A DNA stretch of 64,000 bases from Prevotella sp. P5-50 (GTDB lineage: Bacteria > Bacteroidota > Bacteroidia > Bacteroidales > Bacteroidaceae). Position numbers and translations under genes: made by a program. Position 1 is the stretch's first letter. Every line of letters starts with the position of its first letter. The notes below the pieces were generated by a model. That model was given only the letters and a program-made list of their open reading frames with translations, searched no databases and had not been told where the DNA came from. Location: NCBI RefSeq assembly GCF_002251295.1, contig NZ_NPJA01000021.1, forward strand, positions 1 to 64,000, given 5' to 3'. Of this stretch, positions 7,173-15,581 are shown piece by piece.

Positions 7173-8450
7173 ATGGCAGAACCATTGGCAGAACGCTTGC
7201 GTCCAAGGACGCTCGATGACTATATAGGACAGCAGCACCTTGTTGGACAAGGGGCTGTCTTGCGCAAGATGATAGACGCTGGGCGGATTTCCTCGTTTAT
7301 ATTGTGGGGACCACCGGGAGTCGGCAAGACTACCTTGGCGCAGATCATAGCACATCGGCTTGAAACTCCATTCTATACGCTCTCTGCCGTGACGAGTGGG
7401 GTAAAGGATGTAAGGGATGTGATAGAACGTGCACAGAAAGGGCGCTTCTTCAACGAGGCATCACCGATATTGTTTATCGACGAGATTCATCGCTTCTCTA
7501 AGTCGCAACAGGATTCTCTGTTGGGGGCTGTTGAGAAAGGTGTGGTGACGCTTATTGGCGCTACTACCGAAAATCCTTCGTTTGAAGTGATACGACCTCT
7601 ACTTTCCCGCTGTCAACTCTATGTGCTGAAATCATTGGAAAAAGATGATTTGTTGCAGTTGCTCGACAGGGCTATCACGAAGGATGTCTATCTGAAAGAG
7701 TTGGATATTACGCTGCAAGAGACGGATGCCTTGTTGCGGTTCAGCGGTGGCGATGCGCGTAAGCTTCTCAATATCTTGGAACTGGTGATAGAAGCATCGG
7801 ACAAGAGTAAGCCTATTGTTATTGACGACAAAATGGTGGCTGAGCGCTTGCAACAGAATCCGCTGGCTTACGACAAGGATGGTGAGATGCACTACGATAT
7901 TATCTCTGCTTTCATCAAGAGTATCCGTGGGTCTGATCCCGATGCGGCACTCTATTGGTTGGCGAGGATGATAGAGGGTGGGGAAGATCCTAAATTCATA
8001 GCACGCCGTTTGGTGATTTCTGCTTCAGAAGATATCGGATTGGCCAATCCTAATGCGTTATTGCTGGCTAATGCAGCCTTTGATGCGGTGCAGAAGATCG
8101 GATGGCCTGAAGGGCGCATTCCGCTTGCAGAAGCTACTGTGTATCTGGCAACGAGTCCGAAAAGCAACTCTGCCTATTTAGGTATTGATGCTGCCTTGGA
8201 ACTTGTCAGACGGACTGGCAACCAGCCTGTTCCGCTTCCTATTCGCAATGCGCCTACGCAACTCATGAAGCAGTTGGGCTATCATGACGGTTATCTCTAC
8301 CCGCATGACTATCCCGGTCATTTCACACCACAGCAATATATGCCTGATGCTCTTGTTGACGAACGGATATGGCATGGGCAACACTCGCCGGCAGAAGAAA
8401 AACTCTATGAAAGAATGGTTAACTATTGGGGGGAAAGGTATAAACAATGA
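7173..8450 (+). CDS. rarA: Replication-associated recombination AAA+ ATPase RarA/MgsA
   Basis: This 425-residue protein is a full-length RarA (MgsA/WRNIP1 family), a cytoplasmic clamp-loader-like AAA+ ATPase that acts at stalled replication forks. Visible features are the N-terminal PLAERLRPRTLDDYIGQ, Walker A GPPGVGKTT (~46-54), Walker B LFIDEIHRF (~101-108), sensor 1 GATTENPSF with the SRCQ arginine-finger region, and the C-terminal tetramerisation domain (RGSDPDAALYWLARM, EDIGLANP). It shares a 4-base ATGA overlap with the TRIC gene, so the two are probably translationally coupled. A promoter and a short leader precede it. Confidence 0.95.
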   Translation: MAEPLAERLRPRTLDDYIGQQHLVGQGAVLRKMIDAGRISSFILWGPPGVGKTTLAQIIAHRLETPFYTLSAVTSGVKDVRDVIERAQKGRFFNEASPILFIDEIHRFSKSQQDSLLGAVEKGVVTLIGATTENPSFEVIRPLLSRCQLYVLKSLEKDDLLQLLDRAITKDVYLKELDITLQETDALLRFSGGDARKLLNILELVIEASDKSKPIVIDDKMVAERLQQNPLAYDKDGEMHYDIISAFIKSIRGSDPDAALYWLARMIEGGEDPKFIARRLVISASEDIGLANPNALLLANAAFDAVQKIGWPEGRIPLAEATVYLATSPKSNSAYLGIDAALELVRRTGNQPVPLPIRNAPTQLMKQLGYHDGYLYPHDYPGHFTPQQYMPDALVDERIWHGQHSPAEEKLYERMVNYWGERYKQ

Positions 8451-9070
8451 ATATGGAATATGATATCCTGGTGCAGCAGATTATTGAGTTTCTCGGAACA
8501 TTTGCCTTTGCGATATCCGGTATTCGGCATGCTGCATCCAAAAGATTTGACTGGTTTGGCGGCTATGTTTGCGGAATTGCGGTGGCTATCGGCGGCGGTA
8601 CGATACGTGACGTGATGCTGGGAACTACTCCTTTCTGGATGACCAATCCTATTTATATAGAATGTACGGCAATGGCGTTATTGTTTGTGATTGTCTTTGC
8701 CCGACACCTTAAAAGGTTGAGCAACGCATGGTTTGCTTTTGACACACTGGGTCTGGCTCTCTTTAATATTGCCGGTATTCAGAAGTCTATCGTCTTTGGA
8801 CAGCCGTTTTGGGTCGCCATCATCATGGGATGTATTACAGGGGCGGCTGGAGGAGTGATCCGTGATGTGCTTCTCAACAACGAACCTGTGATTTTCCGCA
8901 AGGAGATCTATGCCATTGCTGCCGTTGCCGGCGGTCTTGCGTATTGGGGACTGGTGGTCTTGAATGTTCCTATTGAGGTGACTGTCATCGTCTCGTTTAC
9001 TACAACCTGTCTGATACGTTTCATGGCGGTGAAGTATCATTTATCACTACCCAAGCTGAAAAACGAATGA
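8447..9070 (+). CDS. TRIC/UPF0126 family membrane channel
   Basis: A 207-residue membrane protein with about seven predicted transmembrane segments and the duplicated glycine-rich signature of the UPF0126/TRIC (YicG-like) family: first half GIAVAIGGGTIRDVMLG, second half CITGAAGGVIRDVLL. Prokaryotic members form trimeric cation (K+) channels in the inner membrane; the ion carried here is inferred. It overlaps rarA by 4 bases. The MNMEYDIL start is fixed by this coupling. The heptamer array begins at its stop codon, so no ordinary terminator is visible. Confidence 0.9.
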   Translation: MNMEYDILVQQIIEFLGTFAFAISGIRHAASKRFDWFGGYVCGIAVAIGGGTIRDVMLGTTPFWMTNPIYIECTAMALLFVIVFARHLKRLSNAWFAFDTLGLALFNIAGIQKSIVFGQPFWVAIIMGCITGAAGGVIRDVLLNNEPVIFRKEIYAIAAVAGGLAYWGLVVLNVPIEVTVIVSFTTTCLIRFMAVKYHLSLPKLKNE

Positions 9071-9217
9071 TGAAGTCTGAGGTCTGAGGTCTGAGGTCTG
9101 AGGTCTGAAGTCTGAGGTCTGAGGTCTGAAGTCTGAGGTCTGAGGTCTGAAGTCTGAGGTCTGAGGTCTGAAGTCTGAAGTCTGAGGTCTGAGGTCTGAA
9201 GTCTGAGGTCTGAAGTC
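9071..9217 (+). repeat. Heptamer tandem array, 21 units of TGARGTC
   Basis: Twenty-one uninterrupted 7-bp units, each TGAGGTC or TGAAGTC; only the fourth base varies. The array starts directly after the TRIC stop codon. The minus-strand frame across it (RPQTSD repeats) is a by-product of the 7-bp period. Confidence 0.95.
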
Positions 9218-9280
9218 TGAGGGAGTGGTCTTTATCATCCTACGAAAATTTTTCTCTGTGTTCTCCGTGTGTTCCGTGGA

Positions 9281-9345
9281 TTTTTTTTAGTTGCCTACGG
9301 CAAGAAATCTTTGGGGGAAATCTTGATTAAGAAGTTGCTTCGCAA
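9281..9345 (+). repeat. Mini-hairpin element 3 (stem TTGCC/GGCAA) plus a TTGC/GCAA copy
   Basis: T-run, AG, hairpin TTGCC-TAC-GGCAA, then GAAATCTTTGGGGGAAATC. A second hairpin, TTGC-TTC-GCAA followed by GAAAT, lies at 9335-9350. It is preceded at 9251-9280 by TTCTCCGTGTGTTCCGTGGA, shared with 6850-6873. Confidence 0.7.
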
Positions 9346-9378
9346 GAAATAATCTGTAATTCAGGGAGGCAGCAAACA

Positions 9379-9480
9379 AAATCTTTAACGAACATCTCGA
9401 CTGAAAATGCGCTCGAGTACCTCGCTTTTGGGAAAGGTTTTGTTATGGATCGCATCGGAGATGCTCGAAATCTTAACTAA
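9379..9480 (+). repeat. Mosaic block I, second copy
   Basis: Matches 6718-6820: ACTGAAAATGCGCTCGAG, a CCTCGCTT region, then ATGGATC-[GCATC GGA GATGC]-TCGAAATCTTAAC. The hairpin stem is different from the first copy but still pairs, while both flanks are kept. Confidence 0.65.
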
Positions 9481-9508
9481 AATCTTAAAAATAATCTTCA
9501 AATAGAAT

Positions 9509-9543
9509 CTCTAACCTCTAACCTCTAACCTTTAACCTCTAAC
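9509..9543 (+). repeat. Heptamer tandem array, five units of CTCTAAC
   Basis: Five 7-bp units (CTCTAAC, one as CTTTAAC). It has a different sequence from the TGARGTC array but the same period. No gene or terminator is seen between it and 9601. Confidence 0.9.
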
Positions 9544-9600
9544 CTAAACACTCCGTGGATTTTTGATGATTAGCCTGCCATTGTTTCTGGAACGATGGAA

Positions 9601-10407
9601 TCAGATTTCGAAGCGGATGTAACTCCTGTCGTCGAATGAATCCTGGCCGTTGAGGAATGCCTTGCAGGCTAAGAACGTGTCGATATTGAGTGGGTCGTTC
9701 TCCTGCTGTTGCCGGAGCAGCCGTTCGCTCTCATCGAGTGTCTCACGCAGGAAGGGGTAGCCATCGCTTGCCATGACGATATGGTGAGGTTGGAAATCAA
9801 GGGTGATGACCTTCACAAACTGTTCGGCAATGCGAAAACCGTCTATCACGGCATAACTGACGTTCTGTTGTTTCATGCTCTCCACCATATCAGCCATAAT
9901 ATATTCGCGACTGGTGTCCTTGGTGAGCAGTTGATCTACGGTAGTGCCCTGACTCAACAGCTTTTTGGCATATTCAGACCGTTTGGCGGCATGAACAGCC
10001 TCTTCGGGTTTCGGATTGTCTATCAGTTCGCCGTCTATCAAGCATTGGCAGTCGCCCACCAGCCATAATTGCCGTTGAAGGCGGCTATAGATGATGGCAG
10101 AACAGGTGAGGCGATCTTCCGGATGCAGGAGGAGGTGTTCTGTTTCCGATTTCTTATACTCTCTACGGATATAGTTGGTCACCCCTATCAGAAACTGATG
10201 GCAATCAATTCCCTTGGGCATTTTCTTGATGTATTTGCCGGTCAACCGCATGGCCTGTCGCCCGTTGGAACGAAACCGGCTGTGCCGGTAGTTGGTCTTG
10301 GCTGTTGACCCATCAATGACTGCGATGAAATCATCTGTTACGACGATTCCGTCCTCGCATTTCTTTTCCGGATCCTTTCCCTGTATTTTCTGTTCGATGA
10401 TTTTCAT
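9601..10407 (-). CDS. PP2C-like protein phosphatase domain protein
   Basis: A 268-residue cytoplasmic protein with the order of acidic metal-binding motifs of PP2C-type Ser/Thr phosphatases: ED near residue 18, AVIDGSTAK (~29-37), a central SAIIYSRLQRQLWLVGDCQ strand pair (the usual GDS), VMASDGYPF (the SDG motif) and a final DDRSYIRF (the usual DD). The match is remote and activity is inferred. No Ser/Thr kinase or FHA gene lies nearby. The start at 10407 overlaps the last 77 bases of ygiQ in another frame; a later start would remove the DGST motif, so the overlap appears real. Last gene of the minus-strand run that begins at 16414. Confidence 0.65.
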   Translation of the reverse strand: MKIIEQKIQGKDPEKKCEDGIVVTDDFIAVIDGSTAKTNYRHSRFRSNGRQAMRLTGKYIKKMPKGIDCHQFLIGVTNYIRREYKKSETEHLLLHPEDRLTCSAIIYSRLQRQLWLVGDCQCLIDGELIDNPKPEEAVHAAKRSEYAKKLLSQGTTVDQLLTKDTSREYIMADMVESMKQQNVSYAVIDGFRIAEQFVKVITLDFQPHHIVMASDGYPFLRETLDESERLLRQQQENDPLNIDTFLACKAFLNGQDSFDDRSYIRFEI

Positions 10408-12298
10408 TGTTGTATTTCTTATAGTGAGGCATTCCTGTCGGCTGTTGGCGGTATGTGTTTCCGCCAGATCCTGGGCATAGTTCTCTAATCAGATCGGAAC
10501 GCCCGATGCGTCGCAGACTCTGTTCTATGGATCTGCGTTCCTCTGGTTTGTACCAGAAGAAATATTGGCGTTGGGCAAGTTTCTCCTTTGGGCTATGGGC
10601 ACTATACACCTCCTGGAGGGTGTAAGGGTCGTAGCCTGTGTACCATGTCTCGGTAGAAACGGTCATGGGGGTGGGTGTGAAGTCTTGCACTTGCTCCAAC
10701 TGGAAATCGAGGCGTTTGGTGAGCACAGCCAGTTGTGCCATGTCCTCTTCTCTGCAGCCTGGATGGCTGGAGATGAAATAGGGGATGATCTGTTGGTTGA
10801 GGTGTGCCTCGCGATTGATGCGGTCGAAGATGTGCTTGAAATCGTCAAACTGTCTGAATGGCGGTTTGCGCATCAGCTGCAATACGTTGTCGCTGGTGTG
10901 TTCTGGAGCTACCTTCAGTCGTCCGCTGACATGTTTGGTGATGAGTTCGCGGGCATACTCCATGGCAGCCTTGTTGCTTTCTTCGTCTTTGCTATGATGC
11001 AGAATGAGGTCGTAGCGCACACCGCTGCCGATGAAACTCTTCTTGATGCCGGGAATAGCATCGACGCTACGGTAGATATCCAGCAGGGCGGTATGGTCGG
11101 TATTGAGATTGGGACAAATCTGCGGGTGGATGCAACTGGGTCGTTTGCACTTCTCGCACGCATTCAGATTGCGTCCTCGCATGCCATACATATTGGCAGA
11201 AGGTCCGCCAAGGTCTGAGATGTAACCCTTGAAGCCAGGCATCCCCATGACCTGTTTAACCTCGCGCAAGATGCTCTGTTTGGAGCGACAGGCAATGAAT
11301 TTTCCCTGATGGGCAGAGATGGTGCAGAAAGCGCATCCTCCGAAGCATCCTCGATGGATGTTGACGGAGTATTTGATCATCTCATACGCCGGAATCCGCT
11401 TGTCTTTGTATTTCGGATGCGGTTGGCGCGTGTAGGGCAGATCAAACGAGGCATCCAGTTCTTCGGTTGTCATGGGCGGATAGGGCGGATTGACAACAGC
11501 ATATTTGTCGCCGACGGCTTGAATGAGGCGTTGGGCGTGCATCATATTCGACTGTTCTTCGATGTGCCGGAAATTCTCGGCTTGTTTCCGCTTGTCTCTA
11601 AGACAGTCTTCGTGGCTATGGAGCACGATATCATGATCGCTGATGCCATCGACAATTTCGTTGCGACGGGCAAGATAGACGACCTGGGGCAATTCGTGAA
11701 GTGAAGAGAGGGGCAGTCCATCGTTTAAGCAACGGGCAATTTCAAGAATGGTTTTCTCTCCCATGCCGTATGAGATGATATCAGCCGGTGCGTCACAAAG
11801 CAGGCACGGCCTTAATCGGTCTTGCCAATAGTCGTAGTGAGTGAGGCGTCGCAAAGAAGCCTCGATGCCTCCAAGTACGATAGGGACATCTGGGTAGAGC
11901 TGACGGAGAATATTACTATAGACCACCGTTGGATATTCAGGACGCATATCATGTCGCCCGTCAGGGGTGTATGCATCTTCGGAACGCAACCGTCTGTTGG
12001 CTGTATATTTATTGACCATGGAATCCATACATCCCGGTGAGATGCCGAAAAACAGGCGTGGTCGTCCCAGTTTCTTAAAGTCACGGTAGTCACCATGCCA
12101 GTCGGGCTGTGGTACGATAGCCACTTTATAGCCGGCGGCTTCCAGTATGCGTCCGATGACTGCTGCGCCAAACGACGGGTGATCTACATAAGCGTCTCCG
12201 CTGAACAGAATAACGTCGAGTTCTGTCCAGCCGCGTAGTTCTATTTCTTTCTTCGTAGTAGGAAGAAAGTCTGTCAGTTGATATTTGCTGTTTGCCAA
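10331..12298 (-). CDS. YgiQ family radical SAM protein
   Basis: A 655-residue UPF0313/YgiQ protein of unknown reaction. Domains in order: N-terminal YgiQ_N with ELDVILFSGDAYVDHPSFG and a B12-binding-like region (~25-150), a radical SAM domain with the [4Fe-4S] motif C318-x3-C322-x2-C325 in HRGCFGGCAFC, the EHTSDNVLQLMRKP segment, and a C-terminal DUF3362-like region (FTPTPMTVSTETWYTGYDP). The C-terminal ~35 residues are basic and low-complexity, and overlap the PP2C-like gene by 77 bases. It starts 12 bases after the small hypothetical gene upstream. Confidence 0.92.
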   Translation of the reverse strand: MANSKYQLTDFLPTTKKEIELRGWTELDVILFSGDAYVDHPSFGAAVIGRILEAAGYKVAIVPQPDWHGDYRDFKKLGRPRLFFGISPGCMDSMVNKYTANRRLRSEDAYTPDGRHDMRPEYPTVVYSNILRQLYPDVPIVLGGIEASLRRLTHYDYWQDRLRPCLLCDAPADIISYGMGEKTILEIARCLNDGLPLSSLHELPQVVYLARRNEIVDGISDHDIVLHSHEDCLRDKRKQAENFRHIEEQSNMMHAQRLIQAVGDKYAVVNPPYPPMTTEELDASFDLPYTRQPHPKYKDKRIPAYEMIKYSVNIHRGCFGGCAFCTISAHQGKFIACRSKQSILREVKQVMGMPGFKGYISDLGGPSANMYGMRGRNLNACEKCKRPSCIHPQICPNLNTDHTALLDIYRSVDAIPGIKKSFIGSGVRYDLILHHSKDEESNKAAMEYARELITKHVSGRLKVAPEHTSDNVLQLMRKPPFRQFDDFKHIFDRINREAHLNQQIIPYFISSHPGCREEDMAQLAVLTKRLDFQLEQVQDFTPTPMTVSTETWYTGYDPYTLQEVYSAHSPKEKLAQRQYFFWYKPEERRSIEQSLRRIGRSDLIRELCPGSGGNTYRQQPTGMPHYKKYNNENHRTENTGKGSGKEMRGRNRRNR

Positions 12299-12310
12299 TG
12301 TATATGTATT

Positions 12311-12658
12311 TTAGTTGAGGGGAGTGCCCTGTATGACGTCAGCGTCCACTCCGATAGGATCTTCGTTTTGGTTCTTCCAGTTGATGAACAGCAGAATGAG
12401 CTGTTGCAAGCCGAAAGCTTTCATGTTATGATGGTAGATGACGTCGAGGCAAAGGTCAAGAAGTGCCTTGTCTGTTGTGGCTTCAGATTCGAGCAGGGCG
12501 CGAATGTTGAGTTTGAGTTTGTCTAAGACCTGTTCGTCAATATACCCATTGGAGTCAATAAGATCGCGGAAGAGTTGATACTTCTCGATTGTTGCAAGGT
12601 GTTGCTCGCTGACTTCTATACTGCGGGTTCCTGTGGGGTTGCTCTGGATTCTGTACAT
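12311..12658 (-). CDS. Hypothetical protein, 115 aa
   Basis: A small soluble protein, MYRIQSNPTGTRSIEV to QGTPLN, with no signal peptide or membrane segment. The body is predicted helical and leucine-rich (DKLKLNIRALLESEATTD, LDLCLDVIYHHNMKAFG). No family is recognised. Its position, 43 bases after the amidase-like gene and 12 bases before ygiQ on the same strand, makes cotranscription likely. It is a real gene judging by spacing and codon use, but its function is unknown. Confidence 0.7.
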   Translation of the reverse strand: MYRIQSNPTGTRSIEVSEQHLATIEKYQLFRDLIDSNGYIDEQVLDKLKLNIRALLESEATTDKALLDLCLDVIYHHNMKAFGLQQLILLFINWKNQNEDPIGVDADVIQGTPLN

Positions 12659-12701
12659 AGATTGTTGATTTTTTGAGTTAATATTGTTTTGTTTTGAGTT
12701 A

Positions 12702-15581
12702 TTACTGTCTGTTGATCAGGAAATTGATCATGCCACGCATGAGTGTATTGCGCTTTTTATCGCTTTTGATGCATTCGAAGGGGAATCCCATGGTCAAGGC
12801 GCGATAGTCGTTGCCTTGATAGGCAACAGCTGCCGTTTGACCGTCTGCATAGCGCATGGCGGCAAAGGATTTCCCTACGGGGTTTATCACGTCTGCTGCC
12901 GTTGCCGCATAATGCTCTTCGTTCATCTGATGGTAAAAATCGAAGGTGGTTCCCATGCCCGTGATGCTGTCGTTGGCAGCCTTGTAAGACGAGGCACTTT
13001 GGCATTTCAATACCTCTGCGAGCATGTTCTTGTCTTCGTCTGATTTCATATCAGAACCGACGTAGGCGCCGCTCACCAGTAGAGAACCGCCCTGGTTGGC
13101 GTACTGGCGCAACAGATGTTGCAGGGCGGGCTTCATGGTTTTATAATATACCAAACTGTGTGCATCGTCACGCTCCAGTCCTAATAGCAGGTCTATCATG
13201 TCGAATTGCTCCAACGGCAACTGTTTGCTTTCCACGGCTTTTACCGAAGCGCTGACGATATTGTATTTTCCTGCCGCAACAATCGCCTTGGCATGAGTTG
13301 AAACATAGTTGAAGTCGTTACCAGCCAAGAAAGTCCCAGCCATCTCGTCTCCGCTGTCGCCAAAGCTCCTGCTGTTATTGTCGAAATTCAACTGGCGTCC
13401 CATCCATCCAGGCATGCAACCTCTTGTTACTCCAGGGTCTTCGTCCAGGTCGAAACCCTGTTCGGTGTCAGAGAATCTCACTGCAGGTGAAGACAGTCGG
13501 TTGAATCCGTTGATGATGAGAATGTTTCCCTTTGCTTCAGGCTGATAGACAGCTGAAAGAGTCTCTGTTGTGAAACTCTTGCCGCCATCGTTGAAGGCAG
13601 CCACTTTGAAGTGGTAAAGCAATCCGGGTTCCAGTCGGACCTCGTAATTGTTTCTGCTGCGGACCACGGTACCATTGTCGAAATCCATACCTTCTATACC
13701 TTTATATATAATGTATCCAGAGGGCGAGGCTGTCTTCTCCTGTGGATCATCCACACCGTCCCATTCCAGACGCGCCATACCTTTGTTGTCAAGGCTGATG
13801 CGGAAATTGGTAGGAGCCAATGGGGTGACGACATATTCTTTATTGTGCATTTCACTCATGAAGCGCAACGTAGTCTTGTAGAGTGAACGTGCCAGCGTGA
13901 AGCGGAAATTGGGGTCGAGGGCATAGCGCATATCCGCAAAATTCTGGTGAGAGAGCGTTTCGATGATAGCACTCGGCACGTCGGGTTGACGGGTTTCAGA
14001 GTAGTTGCGGTCGTATATTTCACGACGGTTCCACTTTCCATACTTATACCGCATGTCAGTAACAATACCATCCAAAAGGGCATCGGCATAATCACGCGAA
14101 GCCAGTCGGGACACTTTGCTTCCCAGCAGTCCTTCGTTGAAATCGGTGGTACAGATTGACAGTGTGCCTATCAGACTTTGTCCGTCGCGACGGAGTCCTG
14201 CATCGGAATGGACAGCCAATGAGAGTTCTATGGGTACATGGAGTCCGGCACTATCGGGCATGAATGGTGAACCGCCCCCCAGATAGTTGACCATGTTGGA
14301 TCTGGCGTTGATATCGTCGCCATAGTCATCCTGTCCGTTTTTTGAACTATAGACGCTGTATGGCATTCCTGCCCATTGGGCATAATAGCGTGCGCCTTCC
14401 AAAGCCCGAGGCATTCCGCTGACCCGATCTCCCCGTTGAATATTGCCCATTCCTCCGCCAAACCTGACAGCATCGGTTGTAATCACGCCGTTCTTGCTGC
14501 TGTGGTTGGTGAGGGTTATCCGGTTGAATTCACTATACCCTTTGTCAAATTCGAATGTTCCGAGATAGACCCATGTTCCTCCGCCCATGCGTTGGTTGAT
14601 ACGAAATTCAGTTCGTTCTCCTCGGTGCCATACGGTATAGTGAGCATCGTCAATACTGTTGGGTAATGTTTGATAGCTGACATAAACGGCATATTTTCCA
14701 GTACGGGGAAATTCGGGCTGATAACTGACAAGGGAATAGCGGGTTTTGCTGCCCGTCGTCTTCACCATGCGTGCTGTACCCGCCTGAAAGGGATTCTCCC
14801 CATCTACATAAGGCCCCTGGTGGAAAGCAAATCCGCTGTTGGGGGTGTTTTTCCATTTGTTGCTGGCAGTCGCTTCGATATAGTTGCGCTTCGAACCGTC
14901 GTTATCCACGATGATTTCTTCTTTCTGCCATACTCTTTCGCGCGGGGTAAACACAATGGCTCCTGCGTTTTCCAACATAGGAATGAGATAGGGCACTACG
15001 ATGGTTTGCGTATATAAGTCCTCGCTTGTGGCGAAAAGGCGTGGACGTTGCCATTCCCATTCTTCTTTGGCAATGTTGTAATAATAGCCATGGCTTGCCC
15101 ATAATGCCACATGACGTCCATCCAGACCATGTCGGATACTAATAGGTGAGGAAACGTTTCTGACCCATGGTGCTCCATGGTAGTCGATATTGTTCCATTG
15201 GCGCTTCTTATCCGGTTTTTCGCGTAGTCGGTTGGGGATGAGTTCGTGAATATCTCTGTTGTGGGTAAGTATCGAGAAACTGTAGTCCGCATACTGTCCA
15301 ACCAACAGTTTTCGTACCTCCTGTTCGATACGTTCTACCGACTGCGGCGTGAATGCCTGTTCGGCAAACGTCTCATTGGCCAGTATCGTGATGTTTCTCT
15401 CAGTAGTATCAATTTCGCATGCAGACAGATGGGCGCGCCGTAAGAACTGCGCGCCAATGGGTTTGTAGTGAGAAAAATATGATTCTAAGCGATTACGTAA
15501 TAGTGCATCGTCTGTAGTCTGTCCATATGTCCCTTTTGGCAGCATACAAACCAGCAATAGTATCAGCGTCAGTTTTTTCAT
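12702..15581 (-). CDS. Secreted amidase-like protein with golvesin and Fn3 domains
   Basis: A 959-residue exported protein with a signal peptide (MKKLTLILLLVCMLPKGTYG). Motifs spaced like a zinc N-acetylmuramoyl-L-alanine amidase (Amidase_3 fold) are HVALWASHGYYYN (~170), SLAVHSDAG (~470) and AIIETLSHQNFADM (~560), which would supply the two histidines and the catalytic glutamate. Between the first two is a golvesin/xanthan-lyase-type domain (GGTWVYLGTFEF ... DAVRFGGGMGN, ~270-400). An Fn3 domain follows (APTNFRISLDN ... YHFKVAAFN, ~610-700), then a C-terminal Rossmann-like region. Such proteins are often labelled xanthan lyase; the motifs favour cell-wall amidase activity, but the substrate is not proven. 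It overlaps the acyltransferase gene by one base (TGATG). Confidence 0.75.
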   Translation of the reverse strand: MKKLTLILLLVCMLPKGTYGQTTDDALLRNRLESYFSHYKPIGAQFLRRAHLSACEIDTTERNITILANETFAEQAFTPQSVERIEQEVRKLLVGQYADYSFSILTHNRDIHELIPNRLREKPDKKRQWNNIDYHGAPWVRNVSSPISIRHGLDGRHVALWASHGYYYNIAKEEWEWQRPRLFATSEDLYTQTIVVPYLIPMLENAGAIVFTPRERVWQKEEIIVDNDGSKRNYIEATASNKWKNTPNSGFAFHQGPYVDGENPFQAGTARMVKTTGSKTRYSLVSYQPEFPRTGKYAVYVSYQTLPNSIDDAHYTVWHRGERTEFRINQRMGGGTWVYLGTFEFDKGYSEFNRITLTNHSSKNGVITTDAVRFGGGMGNIQRGDRVSGMPRALEGARYYAQWAGMPYSVYSSKNGQDDYGDDINARSNMVNYLGGGSPFMPDSAGLHVPIELSLAVHSDAGLRRDGQSLIGTLSICTTDFNEGLLGSKVSRLASRDYADALLDGIVTDMRYKYGKWNRREIYDRNYSETRQPDVPSAIIETLSHQNFADMRYALDPNFRFTLARSLYKTTLRFMSEMHNKEYVVTPLAPTNFRISLDNKGMARLEWDGVDDPQEKTASPSGYIIYKGIEGMDFDNGTVVRSRNNYEVRLEPGLLYHFKVAAFNDGGKSFTTETLSAVYQPEAKGNILIINGFNRLSSPAVRFSDTEQGFDLDEDPGVTRGCMPGWMGRQLNFDNNSRSFGDSGDEMAGTFLAGNDFNYVSTHAKAIVAAGKYNIVSASVKAVESKQLPLEQFDMIDLLLGLERDDAHSLVYYKTMKPALQHLLRQYANQGGSLLVSGAYVGSDMKSDEDKNMLAEVLKCQSASSYKAANDSITGMGTTFDFYHQMNEEHYAATAADVINPVGKSFAAMRYADGQTAAVAYQGNDYRALTMGFPFECIKSDKKRNTLMRGMINFLINRQ

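Noticed and set aside
9047-9238. Minus-strand frame encoding RPQTSD repeats, looking like a repeat protein
   Set aside because: It is a by-product of the 7-bp TGARGTC array, whose period leaves all frames open; no start signal or family.
9071-9543. Possible CRISPR array or telomere-like repeat
   Set aside because: Units are 7 bp with no spacers, so not CRISPR. CTCTAAC resembles eukaryotic telomere words only by chance; it is internal and short.
10565-11218. 217-codon plus-strand frame
   Set aside because: Antisense shadow of ygiQ, whose radical SAM motif is in the other strand.
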